DNA from: CAZSVE01 sp964610175 | Lineage (GTDB): Bacteria; Pseudomonadota; Gammaproteobacteria; HK1 | Direction: 5' to 3' | DNA length: 32,643 nt | NCBI GenBank assembly: GCA_964610175.1 | Contig: CAZSVE010000031.1 | Location: 1-32,643 of the forward strand | Shown: positions 22,850 through 31,475 of the stretch, piece by piece | How positions within the stretch are numbered: the first letter of the stretch is position 1 | Layout: every line of letters starts with the position of its first letter | Notes under the pieces: model-generated | The model's database searches: none | What the model was told of the DNA's origin: nothing | Seen by the model: the letters and a program-made list of their open reading frames with translations, nothing else | Made by a program: the position numbers and the translations under genes

Positions 22850-23257
22850 TCAGCACAAGGGCAGCAGCGGCTTGTCGGGCGACTTCGGATTAGGGAAAAG
22901 CTTCTTTTCCTGTGGCGCCACACGCCAGTCCATTTCCTCCAACGGAACCGCCCCCAGAAGTGGATTGGCGCCACGCGGGAGTTCGATTGCCCTGACGTGG
23001 CATTTTCGGCCCTGGACTTCGAGTTCCACGATACCGCACACACGGTATTCATGTTCGTTGCCATCCGCGGTGTATGCCCGCACGGTATCGAGAGGTCTCA
23101 GTGCCATCCGCTCCACGATGCCCGCGGGCAAGGCCAGTTCCGCCGCGCCCGTGTCGACCATGGCCTCACACGCCACATCCTCACCACGCTCGGCTTCCGG
23201 GAGGTAGTCGTTGAAGAGATTACGCATCTTTACCGGAACCGTGAATACGCCCATCAT
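22850..23257 (-). CDS. retropepsin-like clan AA aspartic protease
   Basis: From ATG 23257 (GAGG 5 nt upstream; the next codon is also ATG) the 135-residue product reads MMGVFTVPVKMRNLFNDYLP, then CEAMVDTGAAELALPAGIVE with the D-T-G-A motif, then VCGIVELEVQGRKCHVRAI and PLLGAVPLEEMDW. It is a single-lobe aspartic protease of the retropepsin type, shorter than the one at 20279-20764 and with a different, Lys/Pro-rich tail (KKLFPNPKSPDKPLLPLC). An open frame extends to 23572, but it runs through a repeat-like hairpin and the lipoprotein gene and is rejected. It lies 42 bp before the Rpn gene, perhaps in one transcript. Substrate unknown. Confidence 0.7.
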   Translation of the reverse strand: MMGVFTVPVKMRNLFNDYLPEAERGEDVACEAMVDTGAAELALPAGIVERMALRPLDTVRAYTADGNEHEYRVCGIVELEVQGRKCHVRAIELPRGANPLLGAVPLEEMDWRVAPQEKKLFPNPKSPDKPLLPLC

Positions 23258-23379
23258 GATTTCCTCATTATGCCGATTCTCAGGCGCCACCGGGGGCTGA
23301 TTTATAAGAAGGCCTGGATTCCAGCCGATTGTTTTTTCAGCGATGATATTCTTCAAGAAGCTGGAGTTTCCCAAAACCA

Positions 23380-23404
23380 CGCACCCAAGCGGAGCTTGGG
23401 CGCG
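23380..23404. repeat. REP-like hairpin
   Basis: CCCAAGC-GGA-GCTTGGG (23384-23400) forms a 7-bp stem, extended by three more pairs beyond one mismatch. It is followed by CTTCAAGAAG (23351-23360) on the other side. It resembles extragenic palindromes and lies in the 169-bp gap between the lipoprotein and protease genes. Confidence 0.5.
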
Positions 23405-23426
23405 AGCAAAATAGCGGAACGCGAAT

Positions 23427-23747
23427 CTATAAGCCCGTATGAACCCTCTCGACATGGGCCTTGGCAAATTGTCTATCGATATCCGTATAAATATAAATCG
23501 CGATGTTTCTGACGTCTTTTTCCTCCGAGTCGGGTCTGGCTTGAAACCTGCTCTGGTGGTAATCGAAGTCATAAAGCATATGGTTCTTCTTTAGGAATTC
23601 TTCTACCATCTCGTACTTATCCCCTACCTTCAGCGAGGCATCGATGTCATTCTTTATCTCTTCGACCTTCATATCACTTGCTCCAGGAATACATGCGGAT
23701 AATATAACCGATAAAAAACCGAGCAGTGTATAATATCGTTTTTTCAT
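23427..23747 (-). CDS. small lipoprotein, possible immunity protein
   Basis: The 106-residue product starts MKKRYYTLLGFLSVILSACI, a type II signal peptide with lipobox LSAC (Cys 19). The mature part is charged (EEIKNDIDASLKVGDKYEMV, then RNIAIYIYTDIDRQF) and of no recognised family. It follows the toxin-like gene by 18 bp. A secreted-effector-like gene followed by a small lipoprotein is a usual effector/immunity order, since lipoproteins can block periplasmic effectors. That role is inferred from position only. It is AT-rich relative to the cytochrome genes. Confidence 0.6.
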   Translation of the reverse strand: MKKRYYTLLGFLSVILSACIPGASDMKVEEIKNDIDASLKVGDKYEMVEEFLKKNHMLYDFDYHQSRFQARPDSEEKDVRNIAIYIYTDIDRQFAKAHVERVHTGL

Positions 23748-23765
23748 TGATATATTTCCAAGAAG

Positions 23766-24323
23766 TCATGCTTCGTATGACAAACCATTATCAGGCGTTC
23801 CCATACCATGGCCAGGCGCCAAGAAACTGGGCGCAGGTCGTTTCAAACCCAGGCTTTCGATAAAAGTAAATGCGTAACTATTGCTGTTCGGTCCTAAGGG
23901 AGAATATGGAATTTCATTACCATTCGTGACGTTGGAAAATTCAATCATATCCCTGATAACTTCGCTATGAGGTTTATCGATTGTCCCAACATATTGCCGT
24001 GCAACTGTATCGGAGGGTCGATCAAAAGCAATTTCGTCATGCCACTTAGCGGATTGCGCTCGAATCGTCCCCCATCCAAATCCCCCGGCATCTCCATCCC
24101 CTGAAGATGCGGAGAGTGAGCCACCAGAGGCAGAGGAACCTGATGCCCCACTCGATTGCGAAGAGCCCTGCGCGCTTGGACCGGCCCTTGTCATGTATTT
24201 GTCTCCCGTGGAGGGATCCTCGGCAATAACGAAGGCGTGGTGAGCATCTCCCATGACCACCGTATATCCCAGGTAGATCTTGGTTTGTTGGGAATTGGCG
24301 GCAGGCAGCACGGTTGCGTTCAC
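23766..24323 (-). CDS. unknown protein, resembling a polymorphic-toxin C-terminal domain
   Basis: From GTG 24323 (AAGG 4 nt upstream) the 185-residue product reads NATVLPAANSQQTKIYLGYT, then VVMGDAHHAFVIAEDPSTGD, a Gly/Ser-rich stretch (about residues 48-80), and a C-terminal GNEIPYSPLGPNSNSYAFTF, then ESLGLKRPAPSFLAPGHGMG. The paired histidine strand and the PNSNSYAFTFIESLG block recall secreted RHS/polymorphic-toxin tips of a papain-like or amidase type, but I cannot name the family. No N-terminal delivery domain is present, so it may be an orphan tip. It starts 15 bp after the bd-like oxidase gene and precedes a small lipoprotein. Confidence 0.5.
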   Translation of the reverse strand: MNATVLPAANSQQTKIYLGYTVVMGDAHHAFVIAEDPSTGDKYMTRAGPSAQGSSQSSGASGSSASGGSLSASSGDGDAGGFGWGTIRAQSAKWHDEIAFDRPSDTVARQYVGTIDKPHSEVIRDMIEFSNVTNGNEIPYSPLGPNSNSYAFTFIESLGLKRPAPSFLAPGHGMGTPDNGLSYEA

Positions 24324-24338
24324 AACGCCTTTTCCACC

Positions 24339-26246
24339 TTAATCCTCCCCCACCGGAACCTGCCGACTCTCACTCAACGAAGCAATCCAGAAAACGAACA
24401 ACACCAGCAACACGAACAAAACCGTCACGATGGTCATCATGTTGCCGGCGTAGCCGATGGCGGGAATATAGTTGTCCGGTGAGTTGTCCGGCATGATGGT
24501 GTAGATATGCCAATGGGTGCGTACGCTGGAGCGGACGTAGCCCATGAGCGCCATGAGCCAGGTGAACGCGATGGGCAGTGCAAAGAGGGCATACTGAGCG
24601 CGGTCGCTGATCCGACCCCACTGGGACGGCAATGTCCTGGCGCCCTTGAACATCAGCGAATCGATGACGACACCGCTGACGATGACGATCAGGGTGGAGA
24701 CCACCTGCATGACACTGGAACCGACCTTGTAGACGGTATTGGTAAAATACCCGAAGTAGACCCCGGCGAAGATGACGTTGACGACGGCCACCACGTAGAT
24801 GGTCACCATCAGGGCATTGCCTTCCCGTTCCCAGGGGACCGTGGCGACCTTGCCCGCGCGCCGATAGATCTGGAAAGACAGGAACGTGAAGATGAGCATC
24901 AGGTTTACGGCGATGTTCTTGGCCGGCATGATGCCGAGTGGCCCGAGGATGTGGTGGTGGCTGCCACCCAGTTGCTTCATCTCGCCGGCGCTCAGGATCA
25001 GGGTGTGCGGCGTCACCCAGACCAGGAAGCAGGCTACCAGCACCACGGCGATGTATTTGACGAGCCAGGTATAGCGCCCGGCCCCGTCGGTGCGAGACAT
25101 GCCGGACCATAGATAATAGTTGCCTGCCAGCAAAATGGTGCCGATCAATACCGCCTGTACCACGAACAGCCAGGCCAGGATGCCGCCCATGGCGGTGATG
25201 CCCATCTGTTGGGAATAGGCGTAGACCTCGGCCATCAGCCAATAACCCGCGAACGGCAGCGGCAGGAAGGAGAGGATGGCGATAAAGTTCGCGGTATAGC
25301 CCATCCAGTCGTAATGGGCCTTTTCTTGCGGGGTACTGGAGCTGAGGAATTTATAAGCGGCATACGCGCCCACTACCGCGCCGCCGAAGGCAATATTGGC
25401 GATGAACCGGTGCAGATTCACGGGATTCCACAGCGGCCCTCGGATGATCTCCCAGATGTCGCCGGTTACCGCGCCCATCTCATCGACCCCCGACGGGGCC
25501 ATCATGAAGGTGGCCCAGGCATTGGCGACCACGAGCAGGGTGGTGCCCACCACGTTGAGCCCCAGCCCCAGGGTCAGGTGCACCCATTTGGCATTTCCAT
25601 ACCGAAGCCGGTACCAACTGTAATAATAGATGTAGAGAAAGGCGCTTTCGGCAAAGAACAGGGCCGCGTAGACCAGGACCTGGGTGTCGAACACCCGCAT
25701 CATGTAGCCCATGAAATGGGGATAGAGCAGGAACAGGGCAAAGGCCAGCGTGCCGCCGAACAAGGCCGTGATGGAATAGGCCGTCATGCTGATCTTCATG
25801 AACTCGTGGGCCATGTCATCATAGCGATCATCACGGGTATGGACCCCGATCCACTCGATGACCAGCACGAAAAGGGGAACCGCCAGCACGAACGCGGCGA
25901 AATAGAGATGCATCTGCGCAAGGATCCACACTACCGAACGACTGCTCACCCCGATATCGGGATAGTCGGCGCGCTTGGGTCGGGGGGCGATGAAGGCGGG
26001 TTCGGATGTGGCACCATCGTTGCTTTCGGTAGTGCTTTCGGTAGCAGGCCCGATGCCCGGTGCCGGGGTGTTCGAGGCCGCCTCCGACGCCATCGCGGAC
26101 GGGAATGGCTCGAATAAATGAGTGCCGGTCAGGACTCCCGTTGCAAACCATGCCACAAGCAACGAAACGCCAAGAAAGATTGCCTGTCTCCACCAGGGTA
26201 ACGTCGTGGGTAATTGCGTGTGCAGTATTCGCTTTTTCGGTTTCAT
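24339..26246 (-). CDS. cytochrome bd-like oxidase subunit I homologue, long variant
   Basis: The 635-residue product has about 14 membrane segments. After an N-terminal helix and a Pro/Ser/Thr-rich periplasmic stretch (50-95) comes AQMHLYFAAFVLAVPLF (residues 110-126, H112), then FGGTLAFALFLLYPHFMGY and LFFAESAFLYIYYYSWYRL (E200), ANAWATFMMAPSGV, and NPVNLHRFIANIAFGG. These follow the CydA layout (PF01654): haem-ligand His, the conserved FxExxF glutamate and the W-x-x-P-x-G turn. It lacks a CydA-type quinol loop and gains a second half with GGSHHHILGPLG (427-438) and further helices. Similar bd-like proteins occur with cytochromes c in Nitrospira-type operons. A role in a cytochrome c-linked oxidase or reductase is inferred. 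ATG 26246 lies 22 bp behind a tiny membrane-protein gene. Confidence 0.72.
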   Translation of the reverse strand: MKPKKRILHTQLPTTLPWWRQAIFLGVSLLVAWFATGVLTGTHLFEPFPSAMASEAASNTPAPGIGPATESTTESNDGATSEPAFIAPRPKRADYPDIGVSSRSVVWILAQMHLYFAAFVLAVPLFVLVIEWIGVHTRDDRYDDMAHEFMKISMTAYSITALFGGTLAFALFLLYPHFMGYMMRVFDTQVLVYAALFFAESAFLYIYYYSWYRLRYGNAKWVHLTLGLGLNVVGTTLLVVANAWATFMMAPSGVDEMGAVTGDIWEIIRGPLWNPVNLHRFIANIAFGGAVVGAYAAYKFLSSSTPQEKAHYDWMGYTANFIAILSFLPLPFAGYWLMAEVYAYSQQMGITAMGGILAWLFVVQAVLIGTILLAGNYYLWSGMSRTDGAGRYTWLVKYIAVVLVACFLVWVTPHTLILSAGEMKQLGGSHHHILGPLGIMPAKNIAVNLMLIFTFLSFQIYRRAGKVATVPWEREGNALMVTIYVVAVVNVIFAGVYFGYFTNTVYKVGSSVMQVVSTLIVIVSGVVIDSLMFKGARTLPSQWGRISDRAQYALFALPIAFTWLMALMGYVRSSVRTHWHIYTIMPDNSPDNYIPAIGYAGNMMTIVTVLFVLLVLFVFWIASLSESRQVPVGED

Positions 26247-26268
26247 CGGGCAGAACCTGATCGGGGGG

Positions 26269-26397
26269 TTATCGAGCCGGGGTAAGATCGAGGTTCAGTG
26301 GAAGTCCCTGAATCCCCATGACGAACAGATCCATGCCGTAGAAGGCAAGAAGTACGATAACGAACACACCGATCCAAATGAGAAGTGGATTTTTCAT
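26269..26397 (-). CDS. 42-residue single-helix membrane protein, putative small oxidase subunit
   Basis: The sequence MKNPLLIWIGVFVIVLLAFY then GMDLFVMGIQGLPLNLDLTP then AR and TAA is one membrane helix with a short periplasmic-side tail. It is directly followed by the bd-like subunit gene in the same orientation. Small single-helix proteins such as CydX or CcoQ often stabilise oxidases. No sequence family is recognised. Repeat copy E begins 14 bp upstream of its ATG, so no long leader is available. Confidence 0.6.
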   Translation of the reverse strand: MKNPLLIWIGVFVIVLLAFYGMDLFVMGIQGLPLNLDLTPAR

Positions 26398-26410
26398 GGC
26401 CCTTGATTCG

Positions 26411-26520
26411 TTTATTTGCCGCTCGGCATTCGCGGATGGGTCGGGTTTTTACGAAACACCGATTTTGGTCTAGCGATGCGCAAGTCGTGTTGCGCCGGTT
26501 CCGAGGCGAAGTTTTGCTGG
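26411..26520 (+). repeat. dispersed boundary repeat, copy E (degenerate)
   Basis: Contains TTTATTTGCCGCTCGGC, CGCGGATGGGTCGGGTTTTTAC and TTCCGAGGCGAAG, but the CTAG end has decayed to CTGG. It lies between the two small membrane-protein genes. Confidence 0.55.
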
Positions 26521-26631
26521 ATATCCGGTTGAATTCCGGCGCTTTACGGGACAACCACTTTCCATTGCATTGTCGGCAAGACGCAACTGGTCGCTTCTGG
26601 TGCCAGGATGGCAGGCCTGCGATTCGGAGCA

Positions 26632-26781
26632 CTAGCCTCCGTGCGGGACAACTCCATGGGAATAGATAACGAGCCACCAAAAGAAAACCAGTGAGCCTAC
26701 AAGGGCAACCATGAAAAGCCTCGGTCCCCACGTGGCCTTTTTATACGCCGTCGGTCGTTGCTGTTGTTTTTTATCTTTCAT
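26632..26781 (-). CDS. 49-residue single-helix membrane protein, putative small oxidase subunit
   Basis: From ATG 26781 (GGAGG 12 nt upstream) the product MKDKKQQQRPTAYKKATWGP then RLFMVALVGSLVFFWWLVIY then SHGVVPHGG has a basic N-terminus, one helix and a short His-containing tail, i.e. N-in topology. The open frame extends to 26895, but that part crosses repeat F and lacks sense. It is the first gene of the bd-like cluster. A role as an accessory subunit is inferred from position and size. Confidence 0.55.
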   Translation of the reverse strand: MKDKKQQQRPTAYKKATWGPRLFMVALVGSLVFFWWLVIYSHGVVPHGG

Positions 26782-26870
26782 TTCGGTGTGTTGCCTCCGG
26801 GCGAGGTGGCCGTTCGGATGCGCACGTCCCCTCGTGTTCACCTTTTCCCCCGAGTCCCACCCACGGAAAG

Positions 26871-26968
26871 GTTCGCCAGGCAAATGAGTCGCCATTTTAC
26901 GGAACGCCAGCGTTGCTTTATCGATGCTAAATCACGTTTCATCGGTTCGAGTACAAGCTTCGCTCGGG
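26871..26968 (+). repeat. dispersed boundary repeat, copy F
   Basis: Contains GCAAATGAGTCGCCATTTTAC, GCTTTATCGATGCTAAATCAC, TTTCATCGGTTCGAG and CAAGCTTCGCTCG. It lies between the bd-like cluster and hrpA. The following 26969-27237 shows no gene or clear signal. Confidence 0.65.
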
Positions 26969-27237
26969 GTTTTATGCAATTTCCCCTCGACACGAGATCT
27001 CCTCGCTTACCTCGATTCACCCGTTACCAACGTTTCGTCCCCGGACCCAAAATACCATCCTATCGTTATTTATCCGCCATTCCGATGCAAGAGGTGATTT
27101 CGAGGCTTTGCCATGGGTCGGAAAGCTCGCTACGACATCCCACCGAATCGGGTTCATTATCTTTGGTTCGCCAATTCGTTTCCAGGTATTGTCGTCTTCC
27201 GGGCATGGTGGCGGTGGCTACGCCAGGATTTCCCGAC

Positions 27238-30200
27238 TCATCCTCCGAATCGCTCGAACTGCCTTTGCAAGCGTTTCGTGGATACCGGTTGTGTTGTCCC
27301 GAGTTCCTGGGCGAACAGGGATACGCGCAGTTCTTCCAGCAGCCATCGCAGTCGTTGGAGGTCACGGATGTCGTGTCCGGCGCTGGTCGCCGCGAGTGCT
27401 GCATAGGTGCGCTGTAGAGGGATCAGCTGGCGCATGTTTTGGCGGTCTTTGTCCAGCGAGTGGGGGAGTTTTTGCAGTCTGCGCGCGATTGCCCGCAGGT
27501 ATCTGGGAAAGTGGGGCAGTTGGTGGATGGGAGTTGTGCGCAGGAACCCCCTGAAGAGGAGTCGATTTAGCTGCAAGGTGATGTCGGCCAGGCTATCGGA
27601 GAAGGGGCGGGGATTGATTGCCGCCCGCAGGGAGACTATGGTGCGGTATTCCATGAGCGCTTCCTCGACCATTTTACAAATGGTATTGGCCACGGTCATT
27701 AGTTTTCCGAGATGTTGTTCTTTGGCGGTCTGGAATGCGGCGCGGCTCCGAATCGATGCCTTGTCGTCCAGGAATGTCCGCGCCACGATGAGCGTTATCA
27801 GGTGTTCACGGAGTTCGTCGCACGCGCCTATGGTCTTCGAGGTCTCCGGGTCGATTTCCTGGCCGAGGCCCGGCGCGGATTCGTCGGATTGGGCGGGGAG
27901 GGTGGCATAGGCGATGCAAAGCCGCTGAAGATTGGGGAGGTTTTTGCGCAGATAGCGCATTTCACGTCTTAGCCCGAGGCCAAGCAGGCGGCAAAGACCA
28001 GCGCGAGTCTGTTCTTCGGCCCGCGCCGGTGAGTCGACGAGGCGCAGGGACACGGATTCTCCTCGGTCGATGATGGCGGGGTAGACGCGAAATCGCGTGC
28101 CATGGGCGGTGACTTCCACGGAGGAGGGGAGATCGGGAAAGTCCCATTCGGTGATCCCGTCGCGGTGGAAATCGGAGTGGCCTTGTTTGTGGTCTTCTCC
28201 CCGGTGGTGGGAGAGCCGGGGGAGGATCGGGCTTGTCTTGGGGGCGAGTTCCCGCTGGATTTGTTCGAGGTCGCGTCCCGCGCGCAGGGTGCTGCCCTGG
28301 TTGTCGATGATGCGGAAGTTGATCCGTAGATGGTGCGGGAGGTGTTTTTCCCGCCAGGTATTCGGGGGGATGGTAATGCCCGTCACCCGGCGCAATGATT
28401 CCCCGAGGACGGCGAGGAGCGATTCTTCCGGGTAGACGAGGGGAGTGCCCGTTGGCGGGGTGGGATGCTCGCTATCGGTCATGCGCCCGAATGTGGTTTC
28501 CAGGAAGCAGGCGCGGGCCGTATCGGCCAGTGGTGGCAGGGCACGGCGAAGCGGTTTGGGTAGTGTCCGTAGCAGGGCAAGGATCTTTTCCTGCAATAGT
28601 CCCGGAACGAGCCATTGAAAGGGGCCGGGGCGTAGCTGATAGAGGGCGTTTTGCACGATGGTGACCGTGATGCCGTCCATGGTGTCGTCGGATCGATCGC
28701 CTGGTTTGAATTGGTAGTCGAGGCAAAGATGCTGATCCTGGATCAGTAGTTGGTCGGGGAACCACTGGCGGACGCGCGCCAGTGCCTGGCGGTCGCAGAG
28801 GTATTCCGGGGTGAGGAAGAGGTGTTTCGGGTCGGTCCGTTCCACCTGCCGCCGCCATGCCTCGAAGGCGCGGCCACCGGCCACCTGTTCCGGGATGCGC
28901 TCGTCGTAGAACTGCTCCAGGGCGCGTTCATCGACGAAGGCGCCGGGCTGTCGGCTGCGGTGTTCCCATTCGCGCAACTCGCCGACCAGCATGCGGTTGT
29001 TGATGAAGAACGCCCCGTTGCTGACCCCATGGCCGCCGATTTTATTGTCGCCGGCACGATTGCCGACGGTGTTACCGGCGTCGTTGTCGCTGGCGTAACA
29101 GCCTTCCACCAGGGCCGCCTCGATGAAGAGTCGACGGGCCTCCCCGGGGTTTATGGAGGCGTATGGGATCTCCCGGCCCGGGATGATGGTCAGGCCGTAC
29201 AGGGTAACCCGTTCGCGGATCAGGACTTCTCTTCGCGCCTCGTCCCAACGGGAATCGAAGTGATCCACCTTGACCAGTTTTCGTCCCACCCGCTCGATCC
29301 ACTCGGGGCGGATGCGCGCCACGTTATGGGCGTAGGTCCTGAACGTTCGCACCAGTTCCGCGGCCATTACCCATTTTGGACGCGAACCGTGCAGGGTGGA
29401 TTCACGCCCGATCAGAAAACGGCTGTTGCGCGCGCCGGTATATTCCTGATCGAGGGTACTGAATCCGATATGGCCGAGCAGCCCCGCCAGTAGTGCCCGA
29501 TGGATGCGCGCATAGGTGGCTGGTTCCCCGCCAGTGGGGAGCTTCATTTCTCGTGCCTGCAGGCGCAACTGTTGGTGGACCTCCTGCCACTCTCGCATGC
29601 GAAGGTAAGACAGGAAGTATTTTCGACAGCGTTTTCGAAGCTGGCTGGCGGAGATCCGCCGGGCCTTTTCTCGATAGTATTCCCAGATCCGCAGCAGTTC
29701 CATGAAGTCGGAGCGGCTATCCTGGAAGCGTTCGCGGGCCTTGATGGCCGCGTCTCGCGTGCCCTTGGCGGGGTCGAAGGGATATTCCCGCGGGTCCGGG
29801 ATACTGAGGGCGCTGGCGATGATGAGGATTTCGTCCAGGCAATGCTCCCTGGCGCCGGCCAGGATCATGCACCCGATGCGTGGGTCCACCGGCAACCTGG
29901 CGAGCTGCCTTCCTTTTTTTGTCAGTCTATCCTCGTCCATGGCGCCCAGTTCCCGCAATAGCCGGTAACCGTCGGAGATGTAGCGGCGATCCGGGGTGTC
30001 GAGGAACGGAAACCTCTCCACATCTCCGAATCCCAGGGCCTTCATGCGCAGGATCACGGTGGCGAGATTGGTGCGCAGGATCTCGGGCTCGGTGAATTCG
30101 GGACGCGCCTCGAATTCCTCTCGTGAATACAATCGAATGCATATTCCCGGTGCCACGCGTCCACAGCGCCCCTTGCGCTGGTCAGCCGATGCCCTGGAGA

Positions 30201-31311
30201 TGGGTTCTACCGGAAGCCTTTGTACCTTGGATCGGTAGCTGTAGCGACTGATGCGCGCATATCCTGCATCGATGACGAAGCCGATGCCGGGGACGGTGAG
30301 CGAGGTCTCGGCGATATTGGTGGACAGGACGATATGACGTCGGGTATGGGGCGCGAAAATGCGGTCCTGGGAGGTAGAACTCAGCCTGCCGAAGAGGGGC
30401 AGGATCTCCGTGTTCGGCAGGCGGCGCCTTTGTAATGTCTCCGTGGTCTCGCGGATCTCCTGTTCCCCGGACAGGAACACCAGGATATCGTGAGGGATCG
30501 CCCCCCCGTGGACCGATTCCCCAGGGGTCGATTCCCTGGGAGCCGATTCCCTGGGGTGCGATGCCTCGGAATGGGATTTTCTGGTTTCCCGGTAGATCTC
30601 CTCGATAGCCTCGGCAACGGCATCCGGGATGGTCATTGCGCCGGGGTTTCGGTTTCCGGTGGTGGTCGAGGTGGGATTGCGGTCCGATTCATGGTCGGGG
30701 GTGTTTTTTTCGCCGTTGCCTTCCGATGCCAGTGGCCGGTAGCGCACTTCCACGGGGAACGTGCGCCCGGAGACGGTGATGATGGGCGCGTCATCGAAAT
30801 GGTGGGAGAAACGTTCCGGATCGATGGTGGCCGAGGCCAGGATAAGCTTCAGATCCGGACGCCTCGGGAGCAGTTTCTTCAGGTACCCCAGGATGAAGTC
30901 GATATCGAGGCTTCTCTCGTGGGCCTCATCGATGATCAGGGTATCGTAGGCCCGCAGGTTTCGGTCTCCCTGGATCTCCGCGAGCAGGATACCGTCGGTC
31001 ATCAATTTGATGCGTGTATCCGGGCCAGTGCGCGCCGTGAACCGGATCCGATACCCCACGGTGTGCCCCAGCCCTTCCCCAAGCTCAGCGGCGATTCGGG
31101 TCGCCACGCCGCGGGCAGCGACCCTCCTCGGTTGCGTGTGACCAATGAGACCCGTTGTGCCACGGTCCATGGCAAGACAAAACCTGGGGATTTGGGTGCT
31201 TTTTCCCGACCCGGTCTCGCCGTGGATTACGGTCACCTGATTGCCCAGGATGGTTCCGACGATTTCGTCCCGGTGGGCATCGATAGGTAGATTTCGAGGG
31301 GTATTCGGCAT
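27238..31311 (-). CDS. hrpA: ATP-dependent RNA helicase HrpA (DEAH box)
   Basis: The 1357-residue product has Walker A GETGSGKST (31-39), TQPRRVAARGVATRIA, IIDEAHERSLD (DEAH, motif II), LILASATIDPERFS (III), LSTNIAETSLTVPGI (V) and SADQRKGRCGRVAPG (VI). The helicase-associated and OB-fold regions follow, then the long C-terminal HrpA-specific domain (DUF3418-type). Length agrees with the family (about 1300 residues). HrpA rescues or unlinks stalled ribosomes on mRNA. ATG 31311 follows GGAGCAGG. A low-complexity insert around residues 200-270, between the first and second helicase lobes, is built from a 15-bp tandem repeat. It is a core gene, in contrast to the accessory regions both sides. 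Confidence 0.92.
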   Translation of the reverse strand: MPNTPRNLPIDAHRDEIVGTILGNQVTVIHGETGSGKSTQIPRFCLAMDRGTTGLIGHTQPRRVAARGVATRIAAELGEGLGHTVGYRIRFTARTGPDTRIKLMTDGILLAEIQGDRNLRAYDTLIIDEAHERSLDIDFILGYLKKLLPRRPDLKLILASATIDPERFSHHFDDAPIITVSGRTFPVEVRYRPLASEGNGEKNTPDHESDRNPTSTTTGNRNPGAMTIPDAVAEAIEEIYRETRKSHSEASHPRESAPRESTPGESVHGGAIPHDILVFLSGEQEIRETTETLQRRRLPNTEILPLFGRLSSTSQDRIFAPHTRRHIVLSTNIAETSLTVPGIGFVIDAGYARISRYSYRSKVQRLPVEPISRASADQRKGRCGRVAPGICIRLYSREEFEARPEFTEPEILRTNLATVILRMKALGFGDVERFPFLDTPDRRYISDGYRLLRELGAMDEDRLTKKGRQLARLPVDPRIGCMILAGAREHCLDEILIIASALSIPDPREYPFDPAKGTRDAAIKARERFQDSRSDFMELLRIWEYYREKARRISASQLRKRCRKYFLSYLRMREWQEVHQQLRLQAREMKLPTGGEPATYARIHRALLAGLLGHIGFSTLDQEYTGARNSRFLIGRESTLHGSRPKWVMAAELVRTFRTYAHNVARIRPEWIERVGRKLVKVDHFDSRWDEARREVLIRERVTLYGLTIIPGREIPYASINPGEARRLFIEAALVEGCYASDNDAGNTVGNRAGDNKIGGHGVSNGAFFINNRMLVGELREWEHRSRQPGAFVDERALEQFYDERIPEQVAGGRAFEAWRRQVERTDPKHLFLTPEYLCDRQALARVRQWFPDQLLIQDQHLCLDYQFKPGDRSDDTMDGITVTIVQNALYQLRPGPFQWLVPGLLQEKILALLRTLPKPLRRALPPLADTARACFLETTFGRMTDSEHPTPPTGTPLVYPEESLLAVLGESLRRVTGITIPPNTWREKHLPHHLRINFRIIDNQGSTLRAGRDLEQIQRELAPKTSPILPRLSHHRGEDHKQGHSDFHRDGITEWDFPDLPSSVEVTAHGTRFRVYPAIIDRGESVSLRLVDSPARAEEQTRAGLCRLLGLGLRREMRYLRKNLPNLQRLCIAYATLPAQSDESAPGLGQEIDPETSKTIGACDELREHLITLIVARTFLDDKASIRSRAAFQTAKEQHLGKLMTVANTICKMVEEALMEYRTIVSLRAAINPRPFSDSLADITLQLNRLLFRGFLRTTPIHQLPHFPRYLRAIARRLQKLPHSLDKDRQNMRQLIPLQRTYAALAATSAGHDIRDLQRLRWLLEELRVSLFAQELGTTQPVSTKRLQRQFERFGG
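30511..30570 (-). repeat. 15-bp tandem repeat inside hrpA
   Basis: Units at 30511, 30526, 30541 and 30556 share the core CGATTCCCTGGG (last one decayed). They encode HPRES-APRES-TPGES pentapeptides in a linker. Confidence 0.8.
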
Positions 31312-31475
31312 CCTGCTCCGTCGAGTGGGGGGGCATTGGGGGGCTTGGCGTTACTTTCTCAATGATGCGTGGAAGCTCGGCGACATGCAAGGACTGCACG
31401 GAAACGACTAAAAACCATTCAGGGCTCGAACCATCGCCTTCGGTTTCCAGATCCATGATCTCGCGCAGCCAAATC

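Noticed and set aside
22850..23572. 240-residue version of the second aspartic protease
   Set aside because: The first 105 residues read through the REP-like hairpin and the lipoprotein gene; a good ribosome site precedes ATG 23257.
26930..26968. GGTTCGAG in the dispersed repeats as a tRNA T-arm remnant
   Set aside because: No acceptor or anticodon arms can be drawn; only a short coincidental match.
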